A stretch of DNA of 5,175 nucleotides from Actinomycetales bacterium UBA1416 (lineage in GTDB: Bacteria > Actinomycetota > Actinomycetes > Actinomycetales > Actinomycetaceae): contig DBPQ01000124.1 in NCBI GenBank assembly GCA_002304945.1, forward strand, positions 1 through 5,175, written 5' to 3'. Position numbers and translations under genes: made by a program. A model generated the notes under the pieces. That model made no database searches. It had not been told where the DNA came from and saw nothing but the letters and a program-made list of their open reading frames with translations. This document shows positions 1 through 5,175 of this stretch, piece after piece (positions within the stretch are counted from its first letter, which is position 1; the number at the start of each line of letters is the position of its first letter).

Positions 1-1923
1 GACGTGCACCTGCAGGAGCAGCGGCTCCGGGCGCTGGAGGGCTCGGAGGAGATGCGGGCCGCGCTGTTCGAGGCCGACGCCTGGTGCGCGGCGTTCGTGC
101 AGCGCAAGGTGCCGGGCGCGCCCGCGATCACGCAGTCCGTCCTGACTTCCGGAGCCGTGGACCCGGCGGTGCGGCGTGAGGTGGACGACCTGGCCGCGCG
201 GCACCGGTTCTTCCACTGGCACCTCGAGTTCCCGGAGATCTTCGACGTGCCCGACGGCGGCGCCCCCGACACCCCGACCGGCTGGCGCGGCGGTTTCGGC
301 TGCGTGGTTGGGAACCCTCCGTGGGAGCGGGTGAAGCTGCAGGAGCAGGAGTTCTTCGCGCAGCGGGATGCCACGATTGCGAACGCGGCCAATGCGGCGA
401 AGCGCAAGGCGATGATCAAGAAGCTCGTGGACGAGAACCCCACGCTCTCCGACGAGTTCCTCGCGGAGAAGCGGAAGGCAGAGGGGGAGAGTTCGTTCCT
501 GCGGTTGTCCGGTCGGTACCCGCTGACCGGGCGGGGGGATGTGAACACGTATTCGGTGTTCGCCGAGACGTTCCGGACGATCATTCGCCCCGACGGTCGG
601 ATGGGGATCATCACGCCGACGGGGTTGGCCACGGACGCCACCACCGCAGCCTTCTTCTCGGACACGCTGCGGGCAGAACGGCTCGCTGCGTTCTACGACT
701 TCGACAACGAGGCGAAGATCTTTCCGAACGTGCACCATGCCTTCCGCTTCGCGGTGACCTCGATGACCGGGGGTGCCCGCGTTCAGCGGTCCCTCTTCGG
801 CTTTCTCGTGCGCCACGTGGAGGATGTGCCGACTCGACGGTTCGACCTCGCCGCGTCGGAAGTCCTCCTCTTGAACCCCAACACGGGAACTCTGCCGCTT
901 TTCCGGAGCCGCGAGGACGCCGAGATCCCACTTGGCGTCTACCGACGTCACCCTGTGCTCATCCGCGACGGTGACCCGGCCGGGAATCCGTGGGGACTCT
1001 CCTTTGCTCGCCTCTTCGACATGGCCAACGACTCCGGCCACTTCCTCTCAGCTCACGATCTCTCCGTTGTAGGTGCGACTTTCGATGGGTGGGCTTGGAC
1101 CAACGGCAATCAGCGTTGGCTACCTCTGTACGAGGGGAAGCTTCTCGCGCATTTCGACCACCGCTACTCCACCTACGCTGGAGCTACGCAGGCGCAGCTG
1201 AATATGAATACACTGCCCCGGCTCAGCGAAGCTGATCACAGTGATCCTGAACTGGAACAACTGTCTCGGTACTGGGTCAGTGAGCAACAAGTGGACAAGG
1301 TGCTCGTCAAACGCTGGGATCGAGGCTGGCTTCTCGGTTGGCGCGACATCACGAAAGCTGAGCAGGAGCGGACTCTGATCCCCACTGCGCTTCCCCGGTC
1401 GGCGGTAGGCCACGTTTTCCCCATCGTGATCCTCTCGGACTACCGCCTTGCGCCCTTGCTGCAGGCCATCTGGTCTTCGTTCATCTGCGACTACGGGGTA
1501 CGCCAGAAGATGAGTGGGAATCACTTGACCTACGGGATCCTTGAACAGATCGTGTGCCCTGCACCTGAGGCTTTCGACGAGCCGGCGCGATGGCAACCAA
1601 AGATCACGCTAGCGGAGTACATCACCCCGCGCGTGGTTGAGCTGGTCTACACCTCGCACCGGATGGCGCCGTACGCGAGGGACTTCGGATACGACGGCCC
1701 GCCGTTCGTCTGGGACCCTGACCGCCGCGCGCTCCTGAAGGCCGAACTGGACGCGGCGATGTTCCACATCTACGGTCTGACCCGCGACGAGGTGGAGCAC
1801 GTGATGGACTCATTCGCGGTGGTCCGCAAGTACGACGAGCGCGACTACGGCGAATACCGCACCAAACACCTAGTTCTCAAAGAGTTCGATATGATCTGTT
1901 TATCACAAGCAATCGGGCGTTGA
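1..1923 (+). CDS. Eco57I-like (type IIG/PglX/DrmMI-like) N6-adenine DNA methyltransferase, C-terminal part, 5' end outside the window
   Basis: The frame is open from the first base to a TGA at 1921-1923 (640 codons). The GTG at 4-6 has no visible ribosome site, and the SAM-binding FxGxG motif expected N-terminal of the catalytic motif is absent, so I read this as a fragment of a larger protein; relatives commonly exceed 1,000 residues. Seen: FHWHLEFPEIF before the catalytic motif IV, GNPPWERVKLQEQEF, with NPPW at 313-324; GRYPLTGRGDVNTYSVFAE at about 511-567; GRMGIITPTGLATD near 598-639; FYDFDNEAKIFPNVHHAF near 691-744; RQKMSGNHLTYGILEQIVCP at 1501-1560; and a closing helical segment around LDAAMFHIYGLTRDEVEHV (about 1747-1803). 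Family knowledge: such enzymes transfer a methyl group from SAM to adenine N6 in a target set by the C-terminal recognition region; they serve as modification subunits in type IIG, BREX and DISARM systems. No nuclease motif is visible in this part. GC dips in the middle of the fragment. Assignment to the superfamily is firm; the specific system is not. Confidence 0.9.
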   Translation, partial: DVHLQEQRLRALEGSEEMRAALFEADAWCAAFVQRKVPGAPAITQSVLTSGAVDPAVRREVDDLAARHRFFHWHLEFPEIFDVPDGGAPDTPTGWRGGFGCVVGNPPWERVKLQEQEFFAQRDATIANAANAAKRKAMIKKLVDENPTLSDEFLAEKRKAEGESSFLRLSGRYPLTGRGDVNTYSVFAETFRTIIRPDGRMGIITPTGLATDATTAAFFSDTLRAERLAAFYDFDNEAKIFPNVHHAFRFAVTSMTGGARVQRSLFGFLVRHVEDVPTRRFDLAASEVLLLNPNTGTLPLFRSREDAEIPLGVYRRHPVLIRDGDPAGNPWGLSFARLFDMANDSGHFLSAHDLSVVGATFDGWAWTNGNQRWLPLYEGKLLAHFDHRYSTYAGATQAQLNMNTLPRLSEADHSDPELEQLSRYWVSEQQVDKVLVKRWDRGWLLGWRDITKAEQERTLIPTALPRSAVGHVFPIVILSDYRLAPLLQAIWSSFICDYGVRQKMSGNHLTYGILEQIVCPAPEAFDEPARWQPKITLAEYITPRVVELVYTSHRMAPYARDFGYDGPPFVWDPDRRALLKAELDAAMFHIYGLTRDEVEHVMDSFAVVRKYDERDYGEYRTKHLVLKEFDMICLSQAIGR

Positions 1924-1956
1924 AAATCCGTTAGTCTCCAAGCCCTCGATCCAGCT

Positions 1957-3663
1957 TTATGTCCTCTGGAGTTTCTCGTCCAGCGCTTCCGCGAGCATTC
2001 TCAACACGACCTCGCGCTCGGGGCGAGGGCTGATATGGGCCGAGTCATCGGTGAGGAGCTTCGCCAATTCCGACTTCAGGTTGCTCGCAACCGAATCGGA
2101 CCATTGTTGGCCGCTATTAACAAAGTAGTCCTTCATGCGCAGCGAGAAGCGCTTTTCGGGCTGCGTCACACCCGACGTCATGACAACGTTATAGCGACTT
2201 AGTAGGTGACCAGCGAATAGTTGCTCATCGAACAGATCCTCCAGTTCCGCCTCATTCATGCCAACAGCGGAGAGCATGGTGATGTTTCCCGGGGGCACGT
2301 TCATCTGATCGAGTTTCGATCTCGCAGAGCGACCTTCCTTATCGTCATCAAGGACTACATGAACACGACAGATCGCATCTGACGACAGGCGGTAGATGTG
2401 GGGGCACCCCTGCGCACCTCCTGCCTCGCGAAGCGCTAACCGGCCGTGCTTCAGAGCGGGGGCGAGAGAGGGATTCATCCGAGAGAGAAGGTGGCGGAGG
2501 ATGGTCGCGTCATGTATTCCTTCGACGATCAATATGACTTCAGCAGAAGTCATATTGTCTGGCAGTTGGACCCCGAGACAATCTCTCACCGCCGTGAGGG
2601 TCCTTGCGGGGGCCGCAGAATGCGAGCGCACTATGATGTTGGCTCGCGCAGGTTCCCGCCGCACGAGAATGGGCGAATGTGTCGTCACAATAACCTGATG
2701 TTCTAGGGCAAGATCATCAAGTGAGCGCGCGAGTTCATGCACGGCCCCTGGATGCAGGTGCGCCTCTGGTTCCTCGATCGCAAGAATAAAGGTTGCGTTC
2801 GATCGCTCGGTGGCTGTCATGCGCAACCAAGCGATCGCCACGAGGCTCTGGATTCCGTCTCCCTTTGTTGATAGCGCGGTTTTCATGCCGTCGTCGAGGT
2901 GGACGTCGAGATGGTCGGGGCCAAATCGACCAAGACCAAGATCGGCTTCTATAGTGATGTTCTGGACACTCGGAACCAGAGACTGCACGTGCTGGAGAAG
3001 TTTCTCCTGGACCGGCACCAAAGCAGCCTGAGTCAAGCTTGTTAGTGTTTCGAGGGCCGCGATGAATTCGGGAGTGTCGGTGAGCGTACGGTAGGTATCA
3101 AACACCTCTCTACGAACGATGGACAAGCTTTCCTCGGCGGTTCTCGACGCGGGGATGTACTCCACGCGAATCCGCCGGGAAACAAACTCCGAGATCTTAC
3201 GGACGCTTGCGTTCAGACCCGAACTGCCGGGACCTCTTTTGACCACTTTGACTGCGGCCTGTCCCTCACGGTCAATAAGTACTCTGATTTTAAGATGCCC
3301 ATTGAGTGCGTGCCCCGTGCTTCGTTTGAAATCGGCGAGATCCGCCTCATTCAACTCGAATTCATACTCGAATACGCTGCTGGCCCCCGGTGTCTGGGCC
3401 TGGAGGGACAACGGGAAATCGCGCTCCCAGTCGTATATCTGGAAATCGTCCATTCGCCGCCGGAGGGTTCCACTGGTCAACCGTGCCATTGAGGACTCGC
3501 GTCCTATTCGTGCAAGTGCGCGGAGACCGACGACGATTGCCCGCAAGATGTTCGATTTACCCTCATTGTTTGGTCCAACAAGAACTGATAGGGTCGTGAG
3601 GTCGATTGACTCTGACGTCTGAATAGACCGATACCTCTCGACCTTGAATTTCGCTACACGCAC
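1957..3663 (-). CDS. OLD-family ATP-dependent endonuclease (ABC-type ATPase plus TOPRIM nuclease), complete
   Basis: A complete 568-residue protein starting at a GTG (3663-3661) with a good Shine-Dalgarno six bases upstream and ending at TAA (1959-1957). The start is natural: the first residues, MRVAKFKVERYRSI, form the opening strand of the ATPase fold. Seen: Walker A GPNNEGKSN (residues 30-38), a signature-like LSTKGDGIQSL (264-274), Walker B ILAIEEPEAHLHP (293-305) with tandem Glu 297/298, H-loop TTHSPILV (327-334); then a TOPRIM domain with VEGIHD (Glu381), LDDDKEG (Asp439-441) and ELEDLF (473-478), the usual set of acidic metal ligands. Family knowledge: OLD proteins couple ATP binding to metal-dependent DNA cleavage; P2 Old and Gabija GajA are defence proteins of this fold and similar length. 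The gene is convergent with the methylase and has no UvrD-like GajB helicase in the window, so it is either a solitary (class 1-like) OLD or has partners elsewhere. GC is well below that of the exonuclease, about 47% on the line 2521-2580, which hints at acquisition. Fold assignment is firm; the target and trigger are unknown. Confidence 0.93.
   Translation of the reverse strand: MRVAKFKVERYRSIQTSESIDLTTLSVLVGPNNEGKSNILRAIVVGLRALARIGRESSMARLTSGTLRRRMDDFQIYDWERDFPLSLQAQTPGASSVFEYEFELNEADLADFKRSTGHALNGHLKIRVLIDREGQAAVKVVKRGPGSSGLNASVRKISEFVSRRIRVEYIPASRTAEESLSIVRREVFDTYRTLTDTPEFIAALETLTSLTQAALVPVQEKLLQHVQSLVPSVQNITIEADLGLGRFGPDHLDVHLDDGMKTALSTKGDGIQSLVAIAWLRMTATERSNATFILAIEEPEAHLHPGAVHELARSLDDLALEHQVIVTTHSPILVRREPARANIIVRSHSAAPARTLTAVRDCLGVQLPDNMTSAEVILIVEGIHDATILRHLLSRMNPSLAPALKHGRLALREAGGAQGCPHIYRLSSDAICRVHVVLDDDKEGRSARSKLDQMNVPPGNITMLSAVGMNEAELEDLFDEQLFAGHLLSRYNVVMTSGVTQPEKRFSLRMKDYFVNSGQQWSDSVASNLKSELAKLLTDDSAHISPRPEREVVLRMLAEALDEKLQRT
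2530..2557. repeat. Perfect 12-bp inverted repeat with 4-base loop inside the OLD gene
   Basis: The arms CAATATGACTTC (2530-2541) and GAAGTCATATTG (2546-2557) are exact reverse complements around AGCA. The repeat lies in coding sequence for NMTSAEVIL (about residues 370-378), the strand that enters the TOPRIM domain just before VEG. It is AT-rich compared with its surroundings. It could fold as an RNA hairpin in the OLD transcript, be a protein binding site, or be chance. Confidence 0.8.
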
Positions 3664-3669
3664 AGGTCA

Positions 3670-3676
3670 CCCCCTC
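3670..3676 (-). promoter_or_regulatory. Ribosome binding site of the OLD gene
   Basis: On the minus strand the sequence GAGGGGG is followed by a six-base spacer (TGACCT) and the GTG start at 3663. This strong purine run at ideal spacing decides for the GTG start; no other in-frame start nearby has a comparable site. Confidence 0.75.
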
Positions 3677-3681
3677 AGTCA

Positions 3682-3692
3682 ATCTTATCGTA
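3682..3692 (-). promoter_or_regulatory. Possible -10 element of the OLD promoter
   Basis: Read on the minus strand, this AT-rich patch contains TACGAT overlapping TAAGAT, both resembling a sigma-70-type -10 box. A transcript would start near 3680, just upstream of the ribosome binding site. I see no convincing -35 hexamer 16-18 bases further upstream, so this is a suggestion only. Confidence 0.25.
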
Positions 3693-3797
3693 CTGGTGAC
3701 ATCCCGGGGGATCGGCAGGAGTGAGTGCGTGGAGCCCGAAGCAGCGGCGGTTGGAGTAGCAGTTCGGAACGCAGAGATCGTTTTGGCGGCCTTTCGC

Positions 3798-3840
3798 GCC
3801 GGTCGCCTCGATTGCGTCGGTGTGCACGATGCGGTGGGGA
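3798..3840 (+). pseudogene. Short decayed fragment of the exonuclease gene (copy B)
   Basis: This stretch aligns with about 4643-4686 of the intact exonuclease gene, where the functional protein reads VPVAPETSVCTMQWG. Bases 3815-3840 are identical over 26 bases to 3987-4012 in the neighbouring longer copy. Both copies share differences from the intact gene (ACGATGCGG where the intact gene has ACCATGCAG). Upstream of 3798 the similarity fades; a weak match may reach back towards 3740 but I cannot delimit it. The fragment is far too short to be functional. It sits directly before copy A in the same orientation, although it corresponds to a more downstream part of the gene than the start of copy A, so the order shows a tandem duplication rather than one broken gene. 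Confidence 0.65.
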
Positions 3841-3848
3841 TTTCGCTT

Positions 3849-4152
3849 CATACGACGTTTCCGGACGTAGCGGGCACGATCGAGGAACTGTACCGACGGT
3901 CCTGGCGCACATAGCCTCCCTCGATTCGAGGTCCGTCGCGGCGCGGTGCCGCTGGTTCGGATCTGAGGTGCCGGTGGCGCCGGAGACGTCGGTGTGCACG
4001 ATGCGGTGGGGAGCCGCCTGATTCCCGAGTTCGCAGCACCCTGCCCGGTGCGTGCGCCCATGTGGGTGTGGAGTTGCATGGTCACGATTCCGTCCTCGCA
4101 GCCGCCCAGGTGCCGCCACTCTGCTGCAGCGCATGCTCGGCGAAGCGGGCCC
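3849..4152 (+). pseudogene. Decayed internal copy of the DEDDh exonuclease gene (copy A)
   Basis: This region aligns end to end with about 4516-4826 of the intact exonuclease, codons 66-169. The matching peptide jumps between frames: TTFPDVAGTIEELYRR (3852-3899), then VLAHIASLDSRSVAARC and APETSVCTMRWG from 3899 until a TGA at 4019-4021, then GACAHVGVELHGHDSV from 4047, then LLQRMLGEAG from 4121. That requires at least three frame changes; one is a missing G in the GTGGGG run near 4010. The conserved HNAAFD has become HIASLD. The third exonuclease motif HHSALAD has become HDSVLAA, losing both the catalytic His and Asp. No start codon, ribosome site or N-terminal DLETTG motif belongs to it. 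It is therefore a dead duplicate. Between 3920 and 4018 it differs from the intact gene by only about eight substitutions and one gap, while its flanks are much more diverged. Confidence 0.87.
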
Positions 4153-4197
4153 CGACAGCCGAGAAGGAGACCGTGATCCTCGCTGCTGACCAGCCGT

Positions 4198-4217
4198 TGT
4201 CCCATTCATGGGGGACA
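4198..4217. repeat. Short inverted repeat upstream of the exonuclease gene
   Basis: TGTCCC and GGGACA pair exactly around an eight-base centre (ATTCATGG), about 100 bases before the exonuclease start. The position would suit an operator or a leader hairpin. Six-base arms can arise by chance in this base composition, so function is not established. Confidence 0.35.
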
Positions 4218-4306
4218 GGGAGTCGAATGCGGCCGTTGGTCCCGGTGAATGTCGGCGGCCGCCGAAAGGATGGATCTGACATCCGATGTGAGGCAGACGC
4301 AAACGC

Positions 4307-4314
4307 AGGGGGAG
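4307..4314 (+). promoter_or_regulatory. Ribosome binding site of the exonuclease gene
   Basis: AGGGGGAG lies six bases before the ATG at 4321. It selects this ATG over the in-frame ATGs at 4249 and 4270, which would add 24 or 17 residues that do not look like part of the fold. Confidence 0.75.
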
Positions 4315-4320
4315 AGTGCC

Positions 4321-5175
4321 ATGGCAGGGTACGCCGTCGTCGACCTGGAGACCACGGGGCTGTTCCCCGGCGGGCACGACCGGATCGTGGAGGTGGGGGT
4401 GGTGCTGGTCTCGCCCGACGGCGAGGTAGAGGGCACCTGGGAAACCCTCCTGAACCCCGGGCGGGACCTGGGGCGGCAGGACATCCACGGCATCAGTGCC
4501 GCGGACGTGCTTGGGGCGCCGACCTTCCCGGACGTGGCGGCCACGCTCGCGGACCTGTTGCGCGGGAGGACGTTCGTGGCGCACAACGCCGCATTCGATT
4601 CGAGGTTCGTCGCGGCGCGGTACGGCTGGTTCGGATACGAGGTGCCGGTGGCGCCGGAGACGTCGGTGTGCACCATGCAGTGGGGGAGCCGCCTCCTCGG
4701 GCTGCCGCGCACCCTCGCCGGCGCGTGCGCGCACCTCGGCGTGGAGCTCCGCAACCACCACTCCGCCCTCGCCGACGCCCAGGCTGCCGCCGGTCTGCTG
4801 CGGCGCATGCTCGGCGAGGTGGGGCCGCGTGCGGTGCCGTGGCGGGAGGTGTACGAGTCGGCGGCGCGCGCGGTATGGCCGGCGATCCCTGGCACGGCTT
4901 GCACCTGCGTACGCCGCGGCAACGCCACCGAGCGCGCCGTGCCCTATCTGGCGCGGCTGGTGGACTCGCTGCCGGAGCCGTGCGGCGTGGTGGCCGAAGC
5001 CGAGTACCTCGCCCTGCTGGACCGCGCCCTCCTCGATCGCTTCCTATCCGTGCGCGAGCAGGCGGGATTGGTGGCGGCCGCGGGTGAGCTGGGGGTCGAC
5101 CAGCCGACCGCCGTCGGTCTGCACCGTACCTACCTCGCGGCGCTGGCCCGCGCGGCGCTCGCCGACGGCGTGGTA
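4321..5175 (+). CDS. DEDDh-family (DnaQ/epsilon-like) 3'-5' exonuclease with helical C-terminal extension, 3' end outside the window
   Basis: The frame is open from ATG 4321 to the last base, 285 codons with no stop, so the protein continues beyond the window. Seen: motif I VVDLETTG (Asp8, Glu10); motif II HNAAFD (88-93, Asp93); motif III HHSALAD, with His147 and Asp152 as the expected DEDDh general base and metal ligand. The fold begins right after the start codon, supporting that start. Family knowledge: such domains remove nucleotides from 3' ends with two metal ions; they occur in polymerase III epsilon, RNase T and many stand-alone actinobacterial proteins. Residues from about 205 onwards (VPYLARLVDSLP, then YLALLDRALLDRFLS and YLAALARAALADGVV) are Ala/Leu-rich and look helical. 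I recall actinobacterial exonucleases with a TerB-like helical domain and sometimes a BRCT domain in this place, but that is inference. GC is very high (about 83% on 4681-4740), as expected for native actinobacterial chromosome. Decayed partial copies of codons 66-169 lie just upstream. Confidence 0.92.
   Translation, partial: MAGYAVVDLETTGLFPGGHDRIVEVGVVLVSPDGEVEGTWETLLNPGRDLGRQDIHGISAADVLGAPTFPDVAATLADLLRGRTFVAHNAAFDSRFVAARYGWFGYEVPVAPETSVCTMQWGSRLLGLPRTLAGACAHLGVELRNHHSALADAQAAAGLLRRMLGEVGPRAVPWREVYESAARAVWPAIPGTACTCVRRGNATERAVPYLARLVDSLPEPCGVVAEAEYLALLDRALLDRFLSVREQAGLVAAAGELGVDQPTAVGLHRTYLAALARAALADGVV

Larger units (their letters stand above)
4153..4320. other. Leader region between the decayed copies and the intact exonuclease gene
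   Basis: I see no gene here and no similarity to the exonuclease. It contains a short dyad TGTCCC/GGGACA (4198-4203 and 4212-4217), a 12-base GC palindrome CGGCGGCCGCCG (4253-4264), and two similar 17-19-base stretches beginning GCCGTTG (near 4193 and 4232). Two in-frame ATGs (4249, 4270) precede the chosen start of the exonuclease but lack properly spaced ribosome sites. The promoter of the exonuclease presumably lies in or near this stretch, but I cannot point to convincing -35/-10 boxes. Confidence 0.5.

Noticed and set aside
1234..1246. Dyad GATCAC-A-GTGATC inside the methylase gene
   Set aside because: A six-base dyad within coding sequence without further structure is expected by chance.
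1..1923. Calling the methylase pglX or drmMI
   Set aside because: The fragment has shared family motifs only; no BREX or DISARM partner gene is visible and the N-terminus is missing.
1936..1971. Possible bidirectional terminator between the convergent methylase and OLD genes
   Set aside because: Only five-base stems can be drawn (CTCCA/TGGAG or TCCAG/CTGGA) with long loops and no convincing T-run, and the right arm is inside the OLD coding end.
1957..3663. Calling the OLD gene gajA of Gabija
   Set aside because: Length and fold fit, but no GajB helicase gene is present in the window, so the symbol is not supported.
3798..4012. CRISPR-like repeats
   Set aside because: There are only two copies in this stretch, spaced 172 bases apart, and both are explained as pieces of the exonuclease gene.
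3696..4021. Small plus-strand open frames in the remnant region as possible small genes
   Set aside because: Their only recognisable parts (FPDVAGTIEEL in one frame, AHIASLDSRS in another) are consecutive pieces of the decayed exonuclease copy, separated by a frameshift.
3849..4152. Remnant transcript acting as an antisense regulator of the exonuclease
   Set aside because: The copies have the same orientation as the live gene, so a plus-strand transcript could not pair with its mRNA, and no promoter for a minus-strand transcript across them is visible.
4210..4245. tRNA-like segment or attachment site around GAGTCGAATGCGG
   Set aside because: It faintly resembles a T-arm, but no acceptor stem, D-arm or anticodon arm can be folded around it, and no integrase is present in the window.
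3685..4761. Long minus-strand open frame with a repeated HTDVSGATG-type peptide
   Set aside because: It is antisense to the exonuclease and its remnants. The peptide repeats are explained by the duplicated DNA of the plus-strand gene.
4062..5087. Long plus-strand open frame overlapping the exonuclease gene in another frame
   Set aside because: Its product is Arg/Gly/Ala-rich low-complexity sequence typical of a shifted frame in high-GC DNA, while the frame from 4321 carries all DEDDh motifs.

Overview
The window looks like high-GC actinobacterial DNA (a Streptomyces-like or related genus; this is inference from composition and protein style, not a proven assignment). Hand counts on single 60-base lines range from about 83% GC inside the right-hand exonuclease gene to about 47-48% in parts of the methylase and OLD genes. 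A composition step of this kind often marks an acquired block beside native chromosome.

Layout, left to right. (1) Bases 1-1923, plus strand: the C-terminal part of a large Eco57I-like / type IIG-like N6-adenine DNA methyltransferase. It carries the NPPW catalytic motif; its N-terminus with the SAM-binding motif lies left of the window. It resembles the methylases of BREX (PglX) and DISARM (DrmMI), but no partner gene of either system is visible here. (2) Bases 1957-3663, minus strand, convergent with the methylase and separated from it by 33 bases: a complete 568-residue OLD-family protein, an ABC-type ATPase followed by a TOPRIM nuclease. No UvrD/GajB-type helicase accompanies it in the window. 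(3) Bases 3664-4320: no intact gene. The stretch holds the OLD ribosome binding site, then two decayed partial copies of the exonuclease gene that follows, one of about 300 bases and one of about 45 bases, and finally a leader of about 170 bases. (4) From 4321 to the window end, plus strand: an intact-looking DEDDh 3'-5' exonuclease with a helical C-terminal extension, cut by the window edge.

Reading of the whole: the methylase and the OLD nuclease are the kind of genes found in anti-phage defence islands. The exonuclease, with its very high GC and a trail of broken copies, looks like the host-side border of that island. The broken copies are the most unusual thing visible. They are frameshifted, lack the final catalytic His and Asp of the exonuclease motif, and are a mosaic of nearly identical and diverged blocks. 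That pattern suggests repeated partial duplication or recombination at this border. I did not find a demonstrably new system; the best candidate is the convergent methylase-OLD pair, whose partners would have to be sought to the left of the window.
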